Of a DNA stretch of 64,000 nucleotides, positions 1 through 46,829 are shown in pieces. Made by a program: the position numbers and the translations under genes. The notes under the pieces were generated by a model. That model was not told the DNA's origin and did no database searches. It saw only the letters and a list, made by a program, of their open reading frames with translations. Every line of letters begins with the position of its first letter. Position 1 is the first letter of the stretch. Source of the stretch: Mimachlamys varia (lineage: Eukaryota; Mollusca; Bivalvia; Pectinida; Pectinidae); assembly GCA_947623455.1 (NCBI GenBank), contig OX392529.1, positions 61,627,686 through 61,691,685 on the forward strand, given 5' to 3'.

Positions 1-305
1 CCTTCTGCTTCTACATTAGTTTAGTCATTCTGGATTCCCACCTTTTGGCCCCTAGCATCACTTAAGAGTCCCAGGAGAACAAAACAGCTGTATGATGCAG
101 TTTTAATTTCATTTTCGACGTACTGTATCTATTACTAAATTTAAAATGTGCAGCATATGTGTGTGTTACGTCTTTTTTAATACCATGATAAATCGTCCGG
201 AGATGTAATTCTGATTGATTGATATATGAATAACGATATAACGATTGGTGTTCCTCAAAAATCTGATAATATCGAAGCGTGGACAAAACCATAATCCGAA
301 CTCAT
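1..305 (+). mobile_element. Hammerhead-ribozyme repeat copy (degenerate) plus PLE 3'-end fragment
   Basis: Bases 1-175 match the repeat seen again at 38463-38732 and 40206-40488, starting CCTTCTGCTTCTACATTAG. The hammerhead at 55-98 keeps stem I (GCATCA/TGATGC) and the short stem III, but the core G of CTGA and the G of GAA are both mutated, so it should be inactive. Bases 267-303 carry the ATATCGAAGCGT...AACC end shared by the Penelope-type fragments. Confidence 0.7.
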
Positions 306-320
306 TTTTGACATGCTGAT

Positions 321-940
321 TACTAAAGGATATAGTTGCGGTCACACTTTTGATTTTGTTTATATTTTGCTCAAGTCCGATTTTCCTCTAGCCCTAACAT
401 GTACACCAGACTTAGGCATTTTGATAGATAGATTCAGAGTCGGGGCCAGAGGAAACTCGGGCTAATTTTGCCAATTGTTTAATTGATTTTGAGTTCGGAT
501 TATGGAATTGTTAACACTATGATGTATTTTTACTTCGTTTTTTTTAAACAAATGAGAATAGTTAGTGTTAAAACAGATATCAACAGAATTGAACACTATT
601 TTGTGTCGTTGTATAGATATAGTGTGCGTATATTACAGCACTGATACGTAATAAAAGCGATTGGTAGCTGCTAGTCACGTAATCGTTAAGTACCTGTTAG
701 AAGGCGACAAAGCTTTACATCAAATTTCAATTTACAATTCATTATAAGTCTTATTTGTGTCACAAGTCATGTCAAAGGTAGAACCAATAGATAGACAAAC
801 GGCTGTCTGGTCAATGGCCGCGTGCTGTGTTGGTAAAAAAATACACACCAAGTACATTGAAACAAATGGAGGTGAAGTCTTTGATACCAGATTTGTTTCA
901 ATACGTTGGCAATTAGTGTAGTATTTAAGAGGAATTAGTA
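321..940. other. No gene seen; AT-rich DNA
   Basis: I see no splice-bounded open frame, RNA gene or clear repeat unit here. The fragment ending at 300 may continue, diverged, to about 500: the stretch AATTGATTTTGAGTTCGGAT near 480 is the complement of the PLE 3' end. Confidence 0.5.
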
Positions 941-1520
941 GTCATTCAGCTGTTGACGAACGAACTTATGGTACAGGGATTCGAGAAGTGCAGGTTGACG
1001 AAGGCCATGTGGAAGATGACGTAACACACACATTTGCTGCACCTTTTAAAATTTAGTAATAGATACAGTATGGCGAAAAATGAATTAAACTGTACCCTAC
1101 TGCTGGAAGTTTTATAATCGCCATCCTGTTCACATTGAGAAATATTATGTTTTTGTTTGATTAAGGGTTGGTTGTTTTGACTCATAAGTATACCTAATCG
1201 TTGAGACTGGGAATGATGCCTCAGTTCTCACTTTGAGGACGGGACATTTATTTGGATGTTACCTGGATTTATTTGGCGGGTATCGTCGATTAAGCAGAAG
1301 GTATTTACTCTTCGTAACATCTAGTCTTATTCTCTTGTACTTTTTCAAGGATCTCCCTGTAAACGTTATTGCCTTCAGTATTCTCTGAACTGATTTTTTT
1401 TCTAAATTGTGATTGCACCTATATAAAGTATCAATGAGCATGCCAAAAATGTATGACACTGCATCATACAGCTGTTTAGTCCTTCTAAAACTCATCTGTG
1501 ATGAAGGGGCAAAAAACATG
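940..1520. mobile_element. Composite of PLE 3'-end and inverted hammerhead-repeat pieces
   Basis: Bases 945-1010 are the sense C-terminal coding stretch of the Penelope-type element (TGACGAACGAACTTATGGTA). It joins directly to the complement of the hammerhead repeat (about 1015-1100). Bases 1205-1390 are the element's 3' untranslated part (CTCACTTTGAGGACGGGACA onwards). A degenerate hammerhead on the minus strand follows at about 1465-1505. The order suggests nested or rearranged insertions. Confidence 0.6.
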
Positions 1521-1789
1521 GAAATTCAAATTGTTCTTGACTTCTTTCGACACAGCAGGGTAAGTGTAAAACTTTATTTTTAAAATCAAATGTACGATTT
1601 AATTTTAAATTGATAACGAGATAATTGTGTATAGCATGACCTTTGTTACTACATTGTTTTAGTCTCCGAGGTTTGCTGGAGCCTTGATCGCTACAGTTAT
1701 CTCATTTGAGGAGTGGCACGGTACATAATAATGCATACTTTCGTAATTCACGATTGGAAATAATACAATTCAAATTTACTAATTTTCTT

Positions 1790-2010
1790 CGAAAGTCATA
1801 ATTGAAAGGGGTTTTACGCACCTGACCCCTTCTGCTTTTATAGTTTATATAATTTCGATTCCAATGTTTGGCCCCTATCATCACTGACGAGTCCTAGGAG
1901 AGTGAAACAGTTGAATGTCAAGTTCAATTTATTTTTTTCGGCATACTGTATATATTACTAAATTCAAAGATTCATTACGTTATGTATGTGTTACGTCATA
2001 TTGTCTGAGA
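1790..2010 (+). mobile_element. Hammerhead-ribozyme repeat copy, degenerate
   Basis: Copy of the repeat beginning GGGGTTTTACGCACCTGACC. The hammerhead at about 1878-1915 has an intact CTGACGA box and GAA, but stem II (GTCC against GAGT) and stems I and III are mispaired, so activity is unlikely. Confidence 0.65.
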
Positions 2011-2024
2011 TATAAAGGTTACGG

Positions 2025-2340
2025 GAGAATACTGAAGCGTCACAAACAATGATCTGATATCAAAATCGATTAAAGTAGGGGCAAAATATGAACAAATGAA
2101 AGATCTACATGGAGACCCTTGTAAAAGCACAAGAGAATAGGACTAGGTGTTCCGGAAGAGTAAGGTTCTTCTGTTTCATCGACGACACTCTTGGTCACAT
2201 CCAAGTAAACATCAAGTCGTCAAAGTGGGACCGAGTCTTCCTTGTCAATCACAACAAGTTAACACACTCATGAACAACTCAAAAACGTCCATCTTCATAT
2301 CACACAAAGAAACAAAATATTTCTGTAAGTCTACCATATT
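2025..2340 (-). mobile_element. PLE 3'-untranslated fragment (antisense to + strand)
   Basis: Matches the antisense of the Penelope-type 3' end seen at 11780, 37265 and 45705, including CAAGAGAATAGGACTAGGTG and TTCATCGACGACAC, then CAATCACAACAAG and AAAACGTCCATCTTCATATC. No coding part is retained. Confidence 0.65.
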
Positions 2341-2649
2341 GTAGTGTATATATAGAAAGATCAAATTAAGTCACACACATGTGATTGTGCCTTTTGGATT
2401 TAATAATCGATATTCAAACATCTCTGGGCATATAAAAGTGCGATAATCGATTTCTAATATTAATGAACAGGCAATGTTGATTTCAATTAAAAGTGACCGT
2501 TCGCCTGTATAATTTTTCGGGATTTGGCTGGTGAGATTATAAACCAGTATGATGGATCACCATGGAAGACTAGCCATTCCCGAGTTCCTTATGTCGGAGA
2601 TAAAGAATGTTATATGTGTTCATTGTTGTTTAATTACCTTTTATCACCT

Positions 2650-3525
2650 TCGATAAAGAGGTTCACTATCAGTATAGAGGTTCACTATCAGTCTAGAGGT
2701 TCACTGTCAGTATAGAGGTTCACTATCAGTCTAGAGGTTCACTGTCAGTATAGAGGTTCACTGTCAGTATAGAGGTTCACTATCAGTATAGAGGTTCACT
2801 ATCAGTCTAGAGGTTCACTATCTGTATAGAGGTTCACTATCAGTATAGAGGCTCACTATCTGTATAGAGGTTCACTATCAGTATAGAGGCTCACTATCAG
2901 TATAGAGGTTCACTATCAGTCTAGAGGTTCACTATCAGTATAGAGGTTCACTATCATTATAGAGGTTCACTATCAGTATAGAGGCTCACTATCAGTATAG
3001 AGGTTCACTATCAGTATAGAGGCTCACTATCAGTATAGAGGCTCACTATCAGTATAGAGGCTCACTATCAGTATATAGGTTCACTATCAGTATAGAGGTT
3101 CACTATCAGAATAGAGGTTCACTATCAGTATAGAGGTTCACTATCAGTATGGAGGTTCACTATCAGAAAAAAGGTTCCCTATCAGTATAAAGGTTCACTA
3201 TCAGTATGGAGGCTCACTATCAGTATAGATGTTCACTATCAGTATAGAGTTTCACTATCAGTCTAGAGGTTCACTATCAGTATAGAGGCTCACTATCAGT
3301 ATAGAGGTTCACTATCAGTATAGAGGCTCACTATCTGTATAGAGGTTCACTATCTATATATAGGCTCACTATCAGTATAGATGTTCACTATCAGTATAGT
3401 GGCTCACTATCAGTATAGAGGTTCACTATCAATATAGAGGCTCACTATCTGTATAGAGGTTCACTATCAGTATAGAGGCTCACTATCAGTATAGAGGTTC
3501 ACTATTAGAATAGAGGTTCACTATT
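2650..3525. repeat. 19-bp minisatellite, about 45 copies
   Basis: Tandem units of consensus AGAGGTTCACTATCAGTAT. Two main variants, GGTTCAC and GGCTCAC, alternate through the array. The edges decay into TTAACATATATTTTG on the right. Confidence 0.97.
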
Positions 3526-3529
3526 TAAC

Positions 3530-4095
3530 ATATATTTTGTATTGCGTGCATCGTTTTGACCGAGATACTCGTTCTTTAAATACACATCATTCAAACATGT
3601 TTTTTAGAAAATGTAATTAAAGTTTTAAGATTGAAACATTTGCTCTACTAATTTTAGCTGATGGAAGGAAAAAGCTGATGGATAAAAGTAAACATGAATT
3701 GATTGAGTTTTAATGTAGTGTCATGTCACAAAGTCGGAGTTTTCTCCATTGACTGACGTAATACGCCATTAGTATCATTAAAGGTAGCCGGGCAATTAAC
3801 TAAAACACACTGTTCCGAACGTACTATTAAATGTAGGTTAAGTACACCACGTTCTCTAATTACTCACCATATTGTATACTGTCTATAACAGCGTATTGGG
3901 AATAAAATCGCCTATATCATTATTCAACTGACCTTTTTCTCTTTAGTAATACCCTAATAATTGACGGTTGAATATGGCCCGAGGACTCCCGGGTGTAGTA
4001 AAACACACGGTTAGCTTGCTTCAGACCTAATACCAATATGGCAATCAGTAGGTTTGTAATTTAAAGAGCAGCGGTTAGATAAAATAGCCATCCTC
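3530..4095. other. No feature recognised
   Basis: AT-rich sequence between the 19-bp array and the foldback pair. I see no open frame with splice sites, no tRNA boxes and no internal repeat. Confidence 0.5.
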
Positions 4096-4099
4096 GATG

Positions 4100-4470
4100 T
4101 CTACGTGGTTTATAAATAGACCTTATACAACGAGTGGTAACTTAATATGGAATTTAACTTTTTTTAAATAATAAGCGAGAGTTAAATAAATTCCATATCC
4201 AATTACCACGAGTCGTGTGACCTGTTTCTACCACAATCTCAGTCGGAAACAACTGAAAAGTGAACCGCGGAGTATGATAAGCGCAAAACGTATCATCACG
4301 TATATATTCCCGTCTCAAGTGGTGATGACGTCAACAATCGATGACAACTTCAGAATTACGGCACGTGGCAATTAACCATGTGATTTCCGGTCAAAGTTCA
4401 ACTTCTCAATCGATCAAAAGTCCGGAAGGTCATATTCCACTAATGGTATATTACATATATTTAGTACATT
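4100..4470. mobile_element. Foldback (MITE-like) repeat, copy A
   Basis: Inverted arms: ACAACGAGTGGTAA...ATATGGAATTTA on the left, ATAAATTCCATATCCAATTA then CCACGAGTCGTGTG on the right. They are followed by a flank with GATGACGTCAACAATCGATG and GTGATTTCCGGTCAA. The same order recurs at 4845-5230, so this is a dispersed family rather than a chance hairpin. Confidence 0.7.
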
Positions 4471-4844
4471 TTTACCAGAGAAATGTCGAAAATTATTCAT
4501 TCTTTTAAAGTGATATTTTTCACTAGTGAGAAATCTGATATGTTTTACTGCTTACAAACAACAATAGGGAATATTGAAAGCTATCCGGTATATTTTGTTT
4601 AAAATAATGTAATAAACAAAATATCTAACAGAATCCTCAGTAATACCATCTATTCTTCACTCGTGTGGCCAATATTTTGATATTTTTCACTTTTGCTGCG
4701 CATTCGTGAAAAATATCAAAAATTAGCCCAACTCATGAAATATATTTGGTACTACTGAAGACACCGTTAGGTATCCTCTATTAAACCAACAGTCAGCACG
4801 TTTATACATTGGTCTGAGAGTGCAATAACACAGAGTATTGTGGT

Positions 4845-5240
4845 AGAAATAGAGGTTACACAACGAGTGGTTGTTGGATATGGAATTTATTTCACTGGAG
4901 TTTATTATTTTTATAGTTTCTATAGTTACAAAAGACACGAGCTTTAGCGAGTGTCTGTTGTAACTTTTAAACAATAATTAACGAGAGTAAAATAAATTCC
5001 ATATCCAATAACCACGAGTCGTTTGATCTGTTTCTACCACAATATTAAATCAGCAGTGTCAGTGTTGATTTTTTGAGTGAACTGCAGACTATTTGCGCGA
5101 AAACACATTATCTCTCTTACATTCCCGCCAAGTTTTGACGACGTCAACAATCGATGACGGCGTCAACAATCGTGATTTCCGGTCAAGGTTCAACTTCTCA
5201 ACCAATCAATTAGTGGTATATAACATATATTTATCCAACA
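4845..5240. mobile_element. Foldback (MITE-like) repeat, copy B
   Basis: Left arm CACAACGAGTGGTTGTTGGA with TATGGAATTTATTTCACT; right arm AAATAAATTCCATATCCAAT then AACCACGAGTCGTTTGATC. The shared flank (GACGTCAACAATCGATGACG) follows. The insert between the arms is longer than in copy A and contains a small internal hairpin (ACACGAGCTTTAGCGAGTGT). Confidence 0.7.
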
Positions 5241-5264
5241 GTCAGCACGTTTATGCAATGGTCT

Positions 5265-6640
5265 GAGAGTGCAATAACAAAAAGTCATGGTATTGTAGTA
5301 GAAACAGTAATACATTAGTATAAGGAGGGCCATTCCTTAACCTCTCTGTACTTATATCATAGACCCTAGGTAGGTAGGTATAACACCAATAATGAAGTGG
5401 AACATAAAAGCGTGTTGAAGGTGAAAAGGTGATCAACAAATTCACACTTCATTAATATCAAAATACATATTATATTCAGACTTCCAAATCTCAGGTAGAC
5501 ATCTAAGATTTTTGATGTCTATTAATCTAAGCCTCGTTAGTCTTAAGCTCAATATAAATGAGGTACACAATTACTGAACTATTACTGGAAAACAAATATC
5601 GGGCGATGACCTTGATATAGTAATGAGAAGAGCATTTACAGACAGCATGTCGATACTTCATAGTTTACTGGTTAAAAACAAATGTCTGACATTCTTGATG
5701 ACTCCATGTTTCCTGCTCTTCATCATTTCACAAATGCAACTATTTTATTAAGTAATACGATTTGTGCTGTTGATTGCACCACGTGACCTAGGTCTAACCA
5801 CTTAGCTGTGTAAAAACAATATGTGATGACAATTCTCTCGGTTCGTTGACCAATGTTTGCTAACCATGTCTCCCCTCATTAAAGGCCTAATATTGATTTA
5901 AGATATTAGCAGCATACCCATATGAAACATAAACACATTTTTTCAGCCATGAGTTCAGTTTGTGGTTTTGTTTATTGAGAGTGAAAAACACAGCGTCTGT
6001 TCATTGATAATGAATGCAATACATACATGTACCACTTTTGTGCTTTTTTTGCAAATGTAGTAAAATGAAAGAACATGTAAATAGCAAGATTACAGTATTT
6101 CACGAATGAGAATGAGAATATCAAAGAAAACAAAGAATACATTTGGTAGTTGTTATATTTTTTTCTTTTGCTCAATCTTTACATGAAACAAATCATATTC
6201 CGGTATATTACCAGGTTTATAGCACAAAATTAACTTAAAATTTCGAAATAACGAATCAAGCGAAATGGTGTTCAATGTTTGTCTCAGACATTTTTTTTAA
6301 AAAAATACGAACCGCATTTTGCCATTTCATAGTATGTTAATGACAGGCATCATTTCTCGTGCAGGACGTCGCATTTGATGACGAAACACTGTTTGCTTAA
6401 TTATTACGTATCGTTTCCTACCGACCCCGACCTTAGGTAACGCGCACGCGAGAGCCTGCTGTGTCTACTCTGTTCTCTGGAGAGCTCTTGGCATTGATCA
6501 AAAGTGTGACTGTATGAAACAATAAAAAAAATACACGAACTGATCCCTATATCATCGTTAAAGTTCATTTGAAAAATTAGGAAGTGTGCTAAGGTTTAAA
6601 ATGTATAGTGCTTTAGTTTTGTCTGACTTATTTCTCACTG
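5265..6640. other. No feature recognised
   Basis: AT-rich sequence with no gene, tandem array or clear repeat family that I can support. Short open frames here have no splice context or recognisable protein. Confidence 0.5.
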
Positions 6641-7640
6641 TCAATAGATAGCTTTAACCTACAAATTACTATATGGCTTCTTTCTCCTTTTCTCGTTAAT
6701 GTCCAGCTTTAGTCTACAGTTTCTTCTCCTTGTGAATGTCCAGCTTTAGCCTACAAGTTACTATTTGGCTTCCTTCTCCTTGTAAGTGTCCAGCTTTAGC
6801 CTACAAGTTACTATTTGGCTTCCTTCTCCTTGTGAATGTCCAGCTTTAGCCTACAAGTTACTATTTGGCTTTCTTCTCCTTGTGAATGTCCACCTTTAGC
6901 CTACAAATTACTATTGGCTTTATTCTCCTTGTGAATGTCCAGCTTTAGCCTACAAGTTACTATTTGGCTTCCTTCTCCTTGTGAATGTCCAGCTTTAGCC
7001 TACAAGTTACTATTTGGCTTCCTCTCCTTGTGAATGTCCACCTTTAGCCTACAATTTTCTATTTGGCTTCCTTCTCCTTGTAAGTGTCCAGCTTTAGCCT
7101 ACAAGTTACTATTTGGCTTCCTTCTCCTTGTGAATGTCCAGCTTTAGCCTACAAATTACTATTTGGCTTCCTTCTCCTTGTGAATGTCCAGCTTTAGCCT
7201 ACAAATTACTATTTGGCTTCCTTCTTCTTGTGAATGTCCAGCTTTAGCCTACAAGTTACTATTTGGCTTCCTTCTCCTTGTGAATGTCCAGCTTTAGCCT
7301 ATAAATAACCATTTGACTTCTTTCTCCTTGTGATTGTCCAGCTTAACCTACAAATTACTATTTGGCTTTCTTCTCCTTGTGAATGTCCAGCTTTAGCCTA
7401 CAAATTACTATTTGGCTTCCTTCTCCTTGTAAGTGTCCAGCTTTAACCTACAAATTACTATTTTGCTTTCTTCTCCTTGTGAATGTCCAACTTGGCCACC
7501 TTATGGGAGTATATCTATGTATACCTCTGTTTACATTGATTTTGTTTTGTTTTTCAATGTCAGTGACCAACTATAATGTCCTTTGTATACTTGTTAATGT
7601 CCAGCTATAGTCTACATTTTGTCCAGCTATTTTGTCAATG
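6640..7640. repeat. 50-bp minisatellite, about 16 copies
   Basis: Units of consensus TGTCCAGCTTTAGCCTACAA + GTTACTATTTGGCTTCCTTC + TCCTTGTGAA. The core (6770-7480) is close to uniform; outer copies are diverged, down to isolated GTCCAGCTATAGTCTAC pieces at 7600. The unit contains CCTTCTCCTTGTGA and TCCAG, which look like a splice acceptor, but no nearby exon was found. Confidence 0.95.
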
Positions 7641-8695
7641 CCAAACATAGGTGAACATATTACACTCCAGCCAACCTTTTCATGTAAATATCGTTATCGA
7701 AAATTGCCTGCTTCTGTTCTATACCGGAACGATATATAATATCGCCGGGGATTGAAAATCTGTCACAATCTGTGAATCGCAATTTTTATTTTGAAAGAAT
7801 GGCGGGTTTTGAACGGGAGAAAGAGAGAAGTTTTTTTCCAGCTTTTTTTATCTTCAAACATTGAATTGTGTTCAACTCTTTAGACTAATATACATGTATC
7901 TCATTCTTTATTATAACAAATAAATTGACGATGATAGGGCGAATAACATTCTTTGAACTTTATTCTCTTGCACGAGTTTCCAGCAGACTGTAGACCTTCA
8001 TTTGCCCTCTTCTAACTTATGTATTGAAGGATTAAACAGGACTGGTAACAGGTCCTTCTGCTTCTCAAATTCACATTCAGGTATACAGACGATGTGCTGC
8101 CGTTAGACAATATTTAATGACGTAACCATGTCGATCGTTTACTCTCCATTAAGCTTGAAATCGTGGACATAGCAAACTTTTCAAATTCAGTCGCTTTTCT
8201 CGATCGATTCCGACAACGTGACCGAACTTACCGGGTTTAAATGTCGAGGTGGTTTTGGCAGTCGATATCTGACTCTGAATATCATATGATTTATATTGTA
8301 GATGTGACTGCTGCCGTCAAATTCTAACTACATAGGGTTTGCAAAGATGCAAATTTATTAAGATTATGTATCACCATTATGGTGGCCATAATGATCTCAT
8401 AGAGAAATACGCTACTTCTTTTGTGATATGAAGGCCGATGACTCCGCACGTCCAGGACTTAATTTTACTAAAATTTGGCCTAAACGTTAATGAAGGGTGT
8501 CGTCGACGCTAACCTTTCACTGCTTATTTTAGTGTTGTCATGTAAATCTTTCCTTTGTTTATATTTTGTCGTGGCTAATATTTTTGTTTTAAGTTCGAAT
8601 GGCGGTTTTGTTTAAACCCTGTGGTTTTCTTGTTTTATCACGTGATGTAATTAACATTTTACCGTCTATTTATAGCCCAACTTTGTGTGTTACAG
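7640..8695. other. No feature recognised; probably 5' intron of the cyclase gene
   Basis: Lies between the 50-bp array and the first visible cyclase exon. I looked for a signal-peptide exon and found none with credible splice sites. Confidence 0.5.
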
Positions 8696-43205
<34,510 letters not shown>

Positions 43206-43209
43206 GAAG

Positions 43210-44138
43210 ACTTGCTTTAATTGCTGTTGTTGTTGCAGAGGACGGATTCAACAAACCACTTACTGTTTCAGAGAAAAAACGATTATAATTTTACGGACAT
43301 TTATATATCTACTCATGTAATCAGAATGGTATGTGCGTAGATATGCAATGGCAGAGGTGAAAATCTCGAAAAATGGTGGCAGTGATGGGATGTTGAATTC
43401 GTGAGTTAAGTTTTTTGAATTGTTGGATAGGTTGTTTATTGTTGAGACATTACTGTATTTTATGATAGATGTTAAGGGGAAATGGGATTCTCGAAAAATA
43501 ACACAACGGTGGACATTATGGATGTTTTCCCCAAACGATGATTATGTCAACGAAGTGATAATTTAGATGGTCATTTACCTGACTACACACCCTTACAACG
43601 AGATATTGTGATGAACTATAGGCAACATATAGGAATCTTAGAAATGTCAAATATCATATGCACCACATAAGTCAATTTTGTCCAACACCAGCATTTTCTT
43701 ATGTTAGGTTAGTGTATTTATAAAACCGATAGCAATATGATTAGAGAAGACAGCAATGATAAACAAACTATCAGGAAGGCAAGAAAGATTCAAATTACAG
43801 ACAAACAAGATATTACAACAGCCTGATGTAATATTCACCAGACTACAAGTCGCATACAGGAAGCGGTAATCAAAAGAATTGTTCACCTAGAAGATGTCAA
43901 CGGTTTAAAGTTTCTATATATTAACCACTTTCCAATCAGAAGACCACCGATACGTTATATTTTCTTGTTCTGGACGAAGTCAGTCCTCGGGTTGGAAAGA
44001 TAAAAACACATGTTACAAAGTATGGGGAAACTCAGCTTTATATAAATATTTAAATGTACATTATATTATGCTGCGAAACCGCCAGTAAGTACTCCTTACA
44101 TCACTGGGTTACTCTGTGTACTGTCAAAGTCCACCCTG
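43210..44138. other. Cyclase 3' flank; no further gene seen
   Basis: Begins with a decayed extra copy of the 36-bp coding repeat (AGGACGGATTCAACAAACCA). No clear polyadenylation context was chosen: AATAAA is not obvious close to the stop. The rest is unremarkable AT-rich DNA. Confidence 0.5.
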
Positions 44139-44345
44139 TCGCGATGCCCGGGTGGTAAAGGCATCTGGGCAATCACTAGCACCCATCACTTGGTAGCTGG
44201 TGTCGGTGAACTACATGTGGCAGTCGCCAGGTACTGGCCGTTGGTCGTTGGTTTTACTCCGGGTACTCCGGTGTTCCTCTACCGAGTCCTTAACCTCGAC
44301 CATTGCTGTTAATAGGACGTAAAGCACAAGCGAACCAACTAAACT
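44139..44345 (+). mobile_element. SINE, related to 42415-42635
   Basis: Degenerate tRNA head (GATGCCCGGGTGGTAAAGGC...GGTGTCGGTGAAC). The body is GTACTGGCCGTTGGTCGTTG, TTTTACTCCGGGTACTCCGG and TAGGACGTAAAGCACAAGCG. Confidence 0.65.
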
Positions 44346-44589
44346 CCGTCCAATGAACAGGTTATTCCAGTTTGATATTTTACATTTTTCTTAGGGATTG
44401 TACTAAGTACTCGTAGTTCATTCCTTTGTTAAGCTGAGTGGTGTGTTGGTGTCTCTCAGTTTGCTACCTAATTCTAACCCCATCTTTACATACTTCATGG
44501 GGTTGTAGAACTTTGTTAGAAGTAGACATCGACCCTTTTTTCTGGTCATCATATAAATCATACCTTCACTGAAAATTTCTGCTCATTAG

Positions 44590-45150
44590 ATTGTATGTTA
44601 ATATTCAATTTAAATATTTTCAAATGTCCTCAAGCAATTATTCACAGGTTTTGTGAGATAGACACATTTTTCTTTCATGTCTCGCCATGTTCGATTGGGT
44701 TTACTCATGAAAGAAAGCTATGTAAGAGCATACTACGTGACGTCACAATGGCTCAACATGACGTGACGTCACGATAACGAAAAGAGAAAAGGGCAACGTG
44801 ATAAAATCAAAACCGTTCACAATATTTTAACTCTAAACATTAGAAAGCTGAGACAGTTTTTCTGCGCAAACATAAGTTGGCAAATATGGAGTATGCATAA
44901 TCTCGCTGAATGAATCTGAAAAGCTCAAGGGTAGCAGGTCAAAGCATGTTTTTATGATTTATTTTTTAGCTTATTCAGGTAGTTGAAATGAGAGATATAG
45001 ATACTCTTTCATGACCAAACGTGTCAGATAGGGAGATTCCACTCTCGGAATTTTCAAATTTGGCTAAAACCCTCGGGTTTCACCAAATTTGAAAACCCTC
45101 CGGTGGAATTTCAATATCTTACATCCCTGATCATGAAAGAGCCGTATAGT
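44590..45150 (-). mobile_element. Foldback repeat with two CRE palindromes, copy 1
   Basis: Contains CATGTCTCGCCATGTTCG, TGACGTCA at 44738 and 44764 flanking GGCTCAACATG, AGCTTATTCAGGTAGTTGA, then a foldback around 45055-45135 (GGTTTCACCAAATTTGAAAA). The same blocks recur as complements at 49350-49900. Confidence 0.7.
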
Positions 45151-45704
45151 ATTAGAGGTCATTCCGTCGAAGTTAAAGAACTTTTATAAATAATGTTTAT
45201 CTTACATGTGCATAACTTAATCAAATATGTATAAAATACAAAATAGATCCCCTGAAGTATGACTGGGCTATATTTTGCCTATGTAACAATATAGGGAGGA
45301 GTCCGGAGGGAGGATCAGCCTGTTTTATTGTTATAGTTTGAAGTGTTTACATGTTATCAAGTAGTGTACAATGAAATTACTATTTTCCTAATTTCTTGTT
45401 TAATACTTTTTGTAATAAATGATCTATTATTTCTATGAAGTTTCTTGTTCTCTTATTGATGTACACATATATCTAGTTTGAAGTATTTTAATTATCTTAT
45501 AAGAATGTGCCTTTTATGTGAATTCCTGGGGAGTAATAAAGTTCATTTATATGGTAATGAAATAAAACTCCTCAGCGTGAAGGGGTTTTGTTTTTATCTT
45601 CGATCTCAATACGAATACGAGGTATACAATACATGGAAGCTATATGATTGCACTAAAAATTATCAGGCTTGGTATTGCAAAAAATAAATAAATAAACAAA
45701 TCAA

Positions 45705-46375
45705 AGAATACCAAAGAGTGAACAAAACCATAAACCCAACTCAAAATTGACTATACCGGGACAAAATATGAACAATACGGAAATATTTGCATGATGCATG
45801 ACGCCCTTGGAAAAGTACAAGAGAATAAGACCAGGTGTTTCGGAAGAGTAAGCGTCTTCTGCTTCATCGACGACACCCGCCATGTAAATCTTGGTCACAT
45901 CCAAGTAAGCATCAATCCTCAAAATGAGAACCGAGTCATCATTGTCATCACAACAAGTAAACACACTAACAAGCAAACTCAAAAACGTCCATCTTCATAT
46001 CACACAAAGATACAGAATATTTCGATGAGGTCAAGATGGCGACCATAAAACTTGTCCATAGTCTTCATCAACCTGCATCTCTCGAATCCCTGTGCCGTAA
46101 GTTTGTTCGTCAGCAGTTAAAATCTATCACGAACATCTCGATATTCAGAGCAAGCCATAGAAAAAAACGAATCAACTGCGACATGTAAACACCATAGGAT
46201 GGAGAGCAGGGATGTTACTATCAAGAAAAGAAAAGTTCACGATCGGAAAATCGAAATCGTCACGTTTATCATACAGCTTAGAAGTAAGTTGCCCGTGTTG
46301 GTCATAGTTTAAGTAAAGATCGAGGTAAGAAGATGATGTAGAAGAGTCTGTTGTGTCTTTAATCTCTATTAGAAG
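45705..46375 (-). mobile_element. PLE C-terminal and 3' fragment
   Basis: Antisense copy running ACCAAAGAGTGAACAAAACC, CAAGAGAATAAGACCAGGTG, TTCATCGACGACACCCGCCA, AAGATGGCGACCATAAAACT, CATCTCTCGAATCCCTGTGC, GAAATCGTCACGTTTATCAT and GTCATAGTTTAAGTAAAGAT. This is the longest view of the C-terminal coding part next to the 3' end, with some internal loss after 46180. Confidence 0.75.
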
Positions 46376-46434
46376 CTATCTGATTGCACTAAAAATTATC
46401 AGGCCTGATTTTGCAAAAATAAATAAACAAATCA

Positions 46435-46820
46435 AAGAATACCAAAGCGTGAACAAAACCATAAACCCAACTCAAAATTGACTATACCGGGACAAAATAT
46501 GAACAATATGGAAATATTTACATGATGCATGACGACCTTGGGAAAGTACAAGAGAATAGGACCAGGTGTTTCGGAAGAGTAAACGTCATATGTTTCTTCG
46601 ACAAAATCCGCGATGCAAATCTAGGTCACATCAAAGTAAATGACAGGTCCTCAAAGTGAGAACTGAGGCATAATTCTCAATCACAACAAGTAGGCATATT
46701 AATGAGCATATTAAAAAAAATATTCACTTTAATATCATACAAGGATACATAATTTTTTTCAATGATACTTAGATGTCGACCATAAAACTTGTTCGTAGTC
46801 TTCGATAAACACAAGACAAC
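46435..46820 (-). mobile_element. Second PLE 3' fragment adjoining the first
   Basis: Repeats the first ~330 bp of the neighbouring copy (ACCAAAGCGTGAACAAAACC, CAAGAGAATAGGACCAGGTG), including the same leading AAAATTATCAGGC...GCAAAAATAAATAAACAAAT flank. This suggests a local duplication rather than two independent insertions. Confidence 0.7.
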
Positions 46821-46829
46821 TGTGACATT

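Noticed and set aside
55..98. Active hammerhead ribozyme
   Set aside because: The stems are kept, but invariant G residues in CTGA and GAA are mutated (CTTA and AAA), so catalysis is not expected.
8599..8695. Translation start of the cyclase at the ATG at 8599
   Set aside because: The 32 residues before GPACD are not a convincing signal peptide, and the ligand domain would lack its first ~100 residues; a good acceptor ends at 8695.
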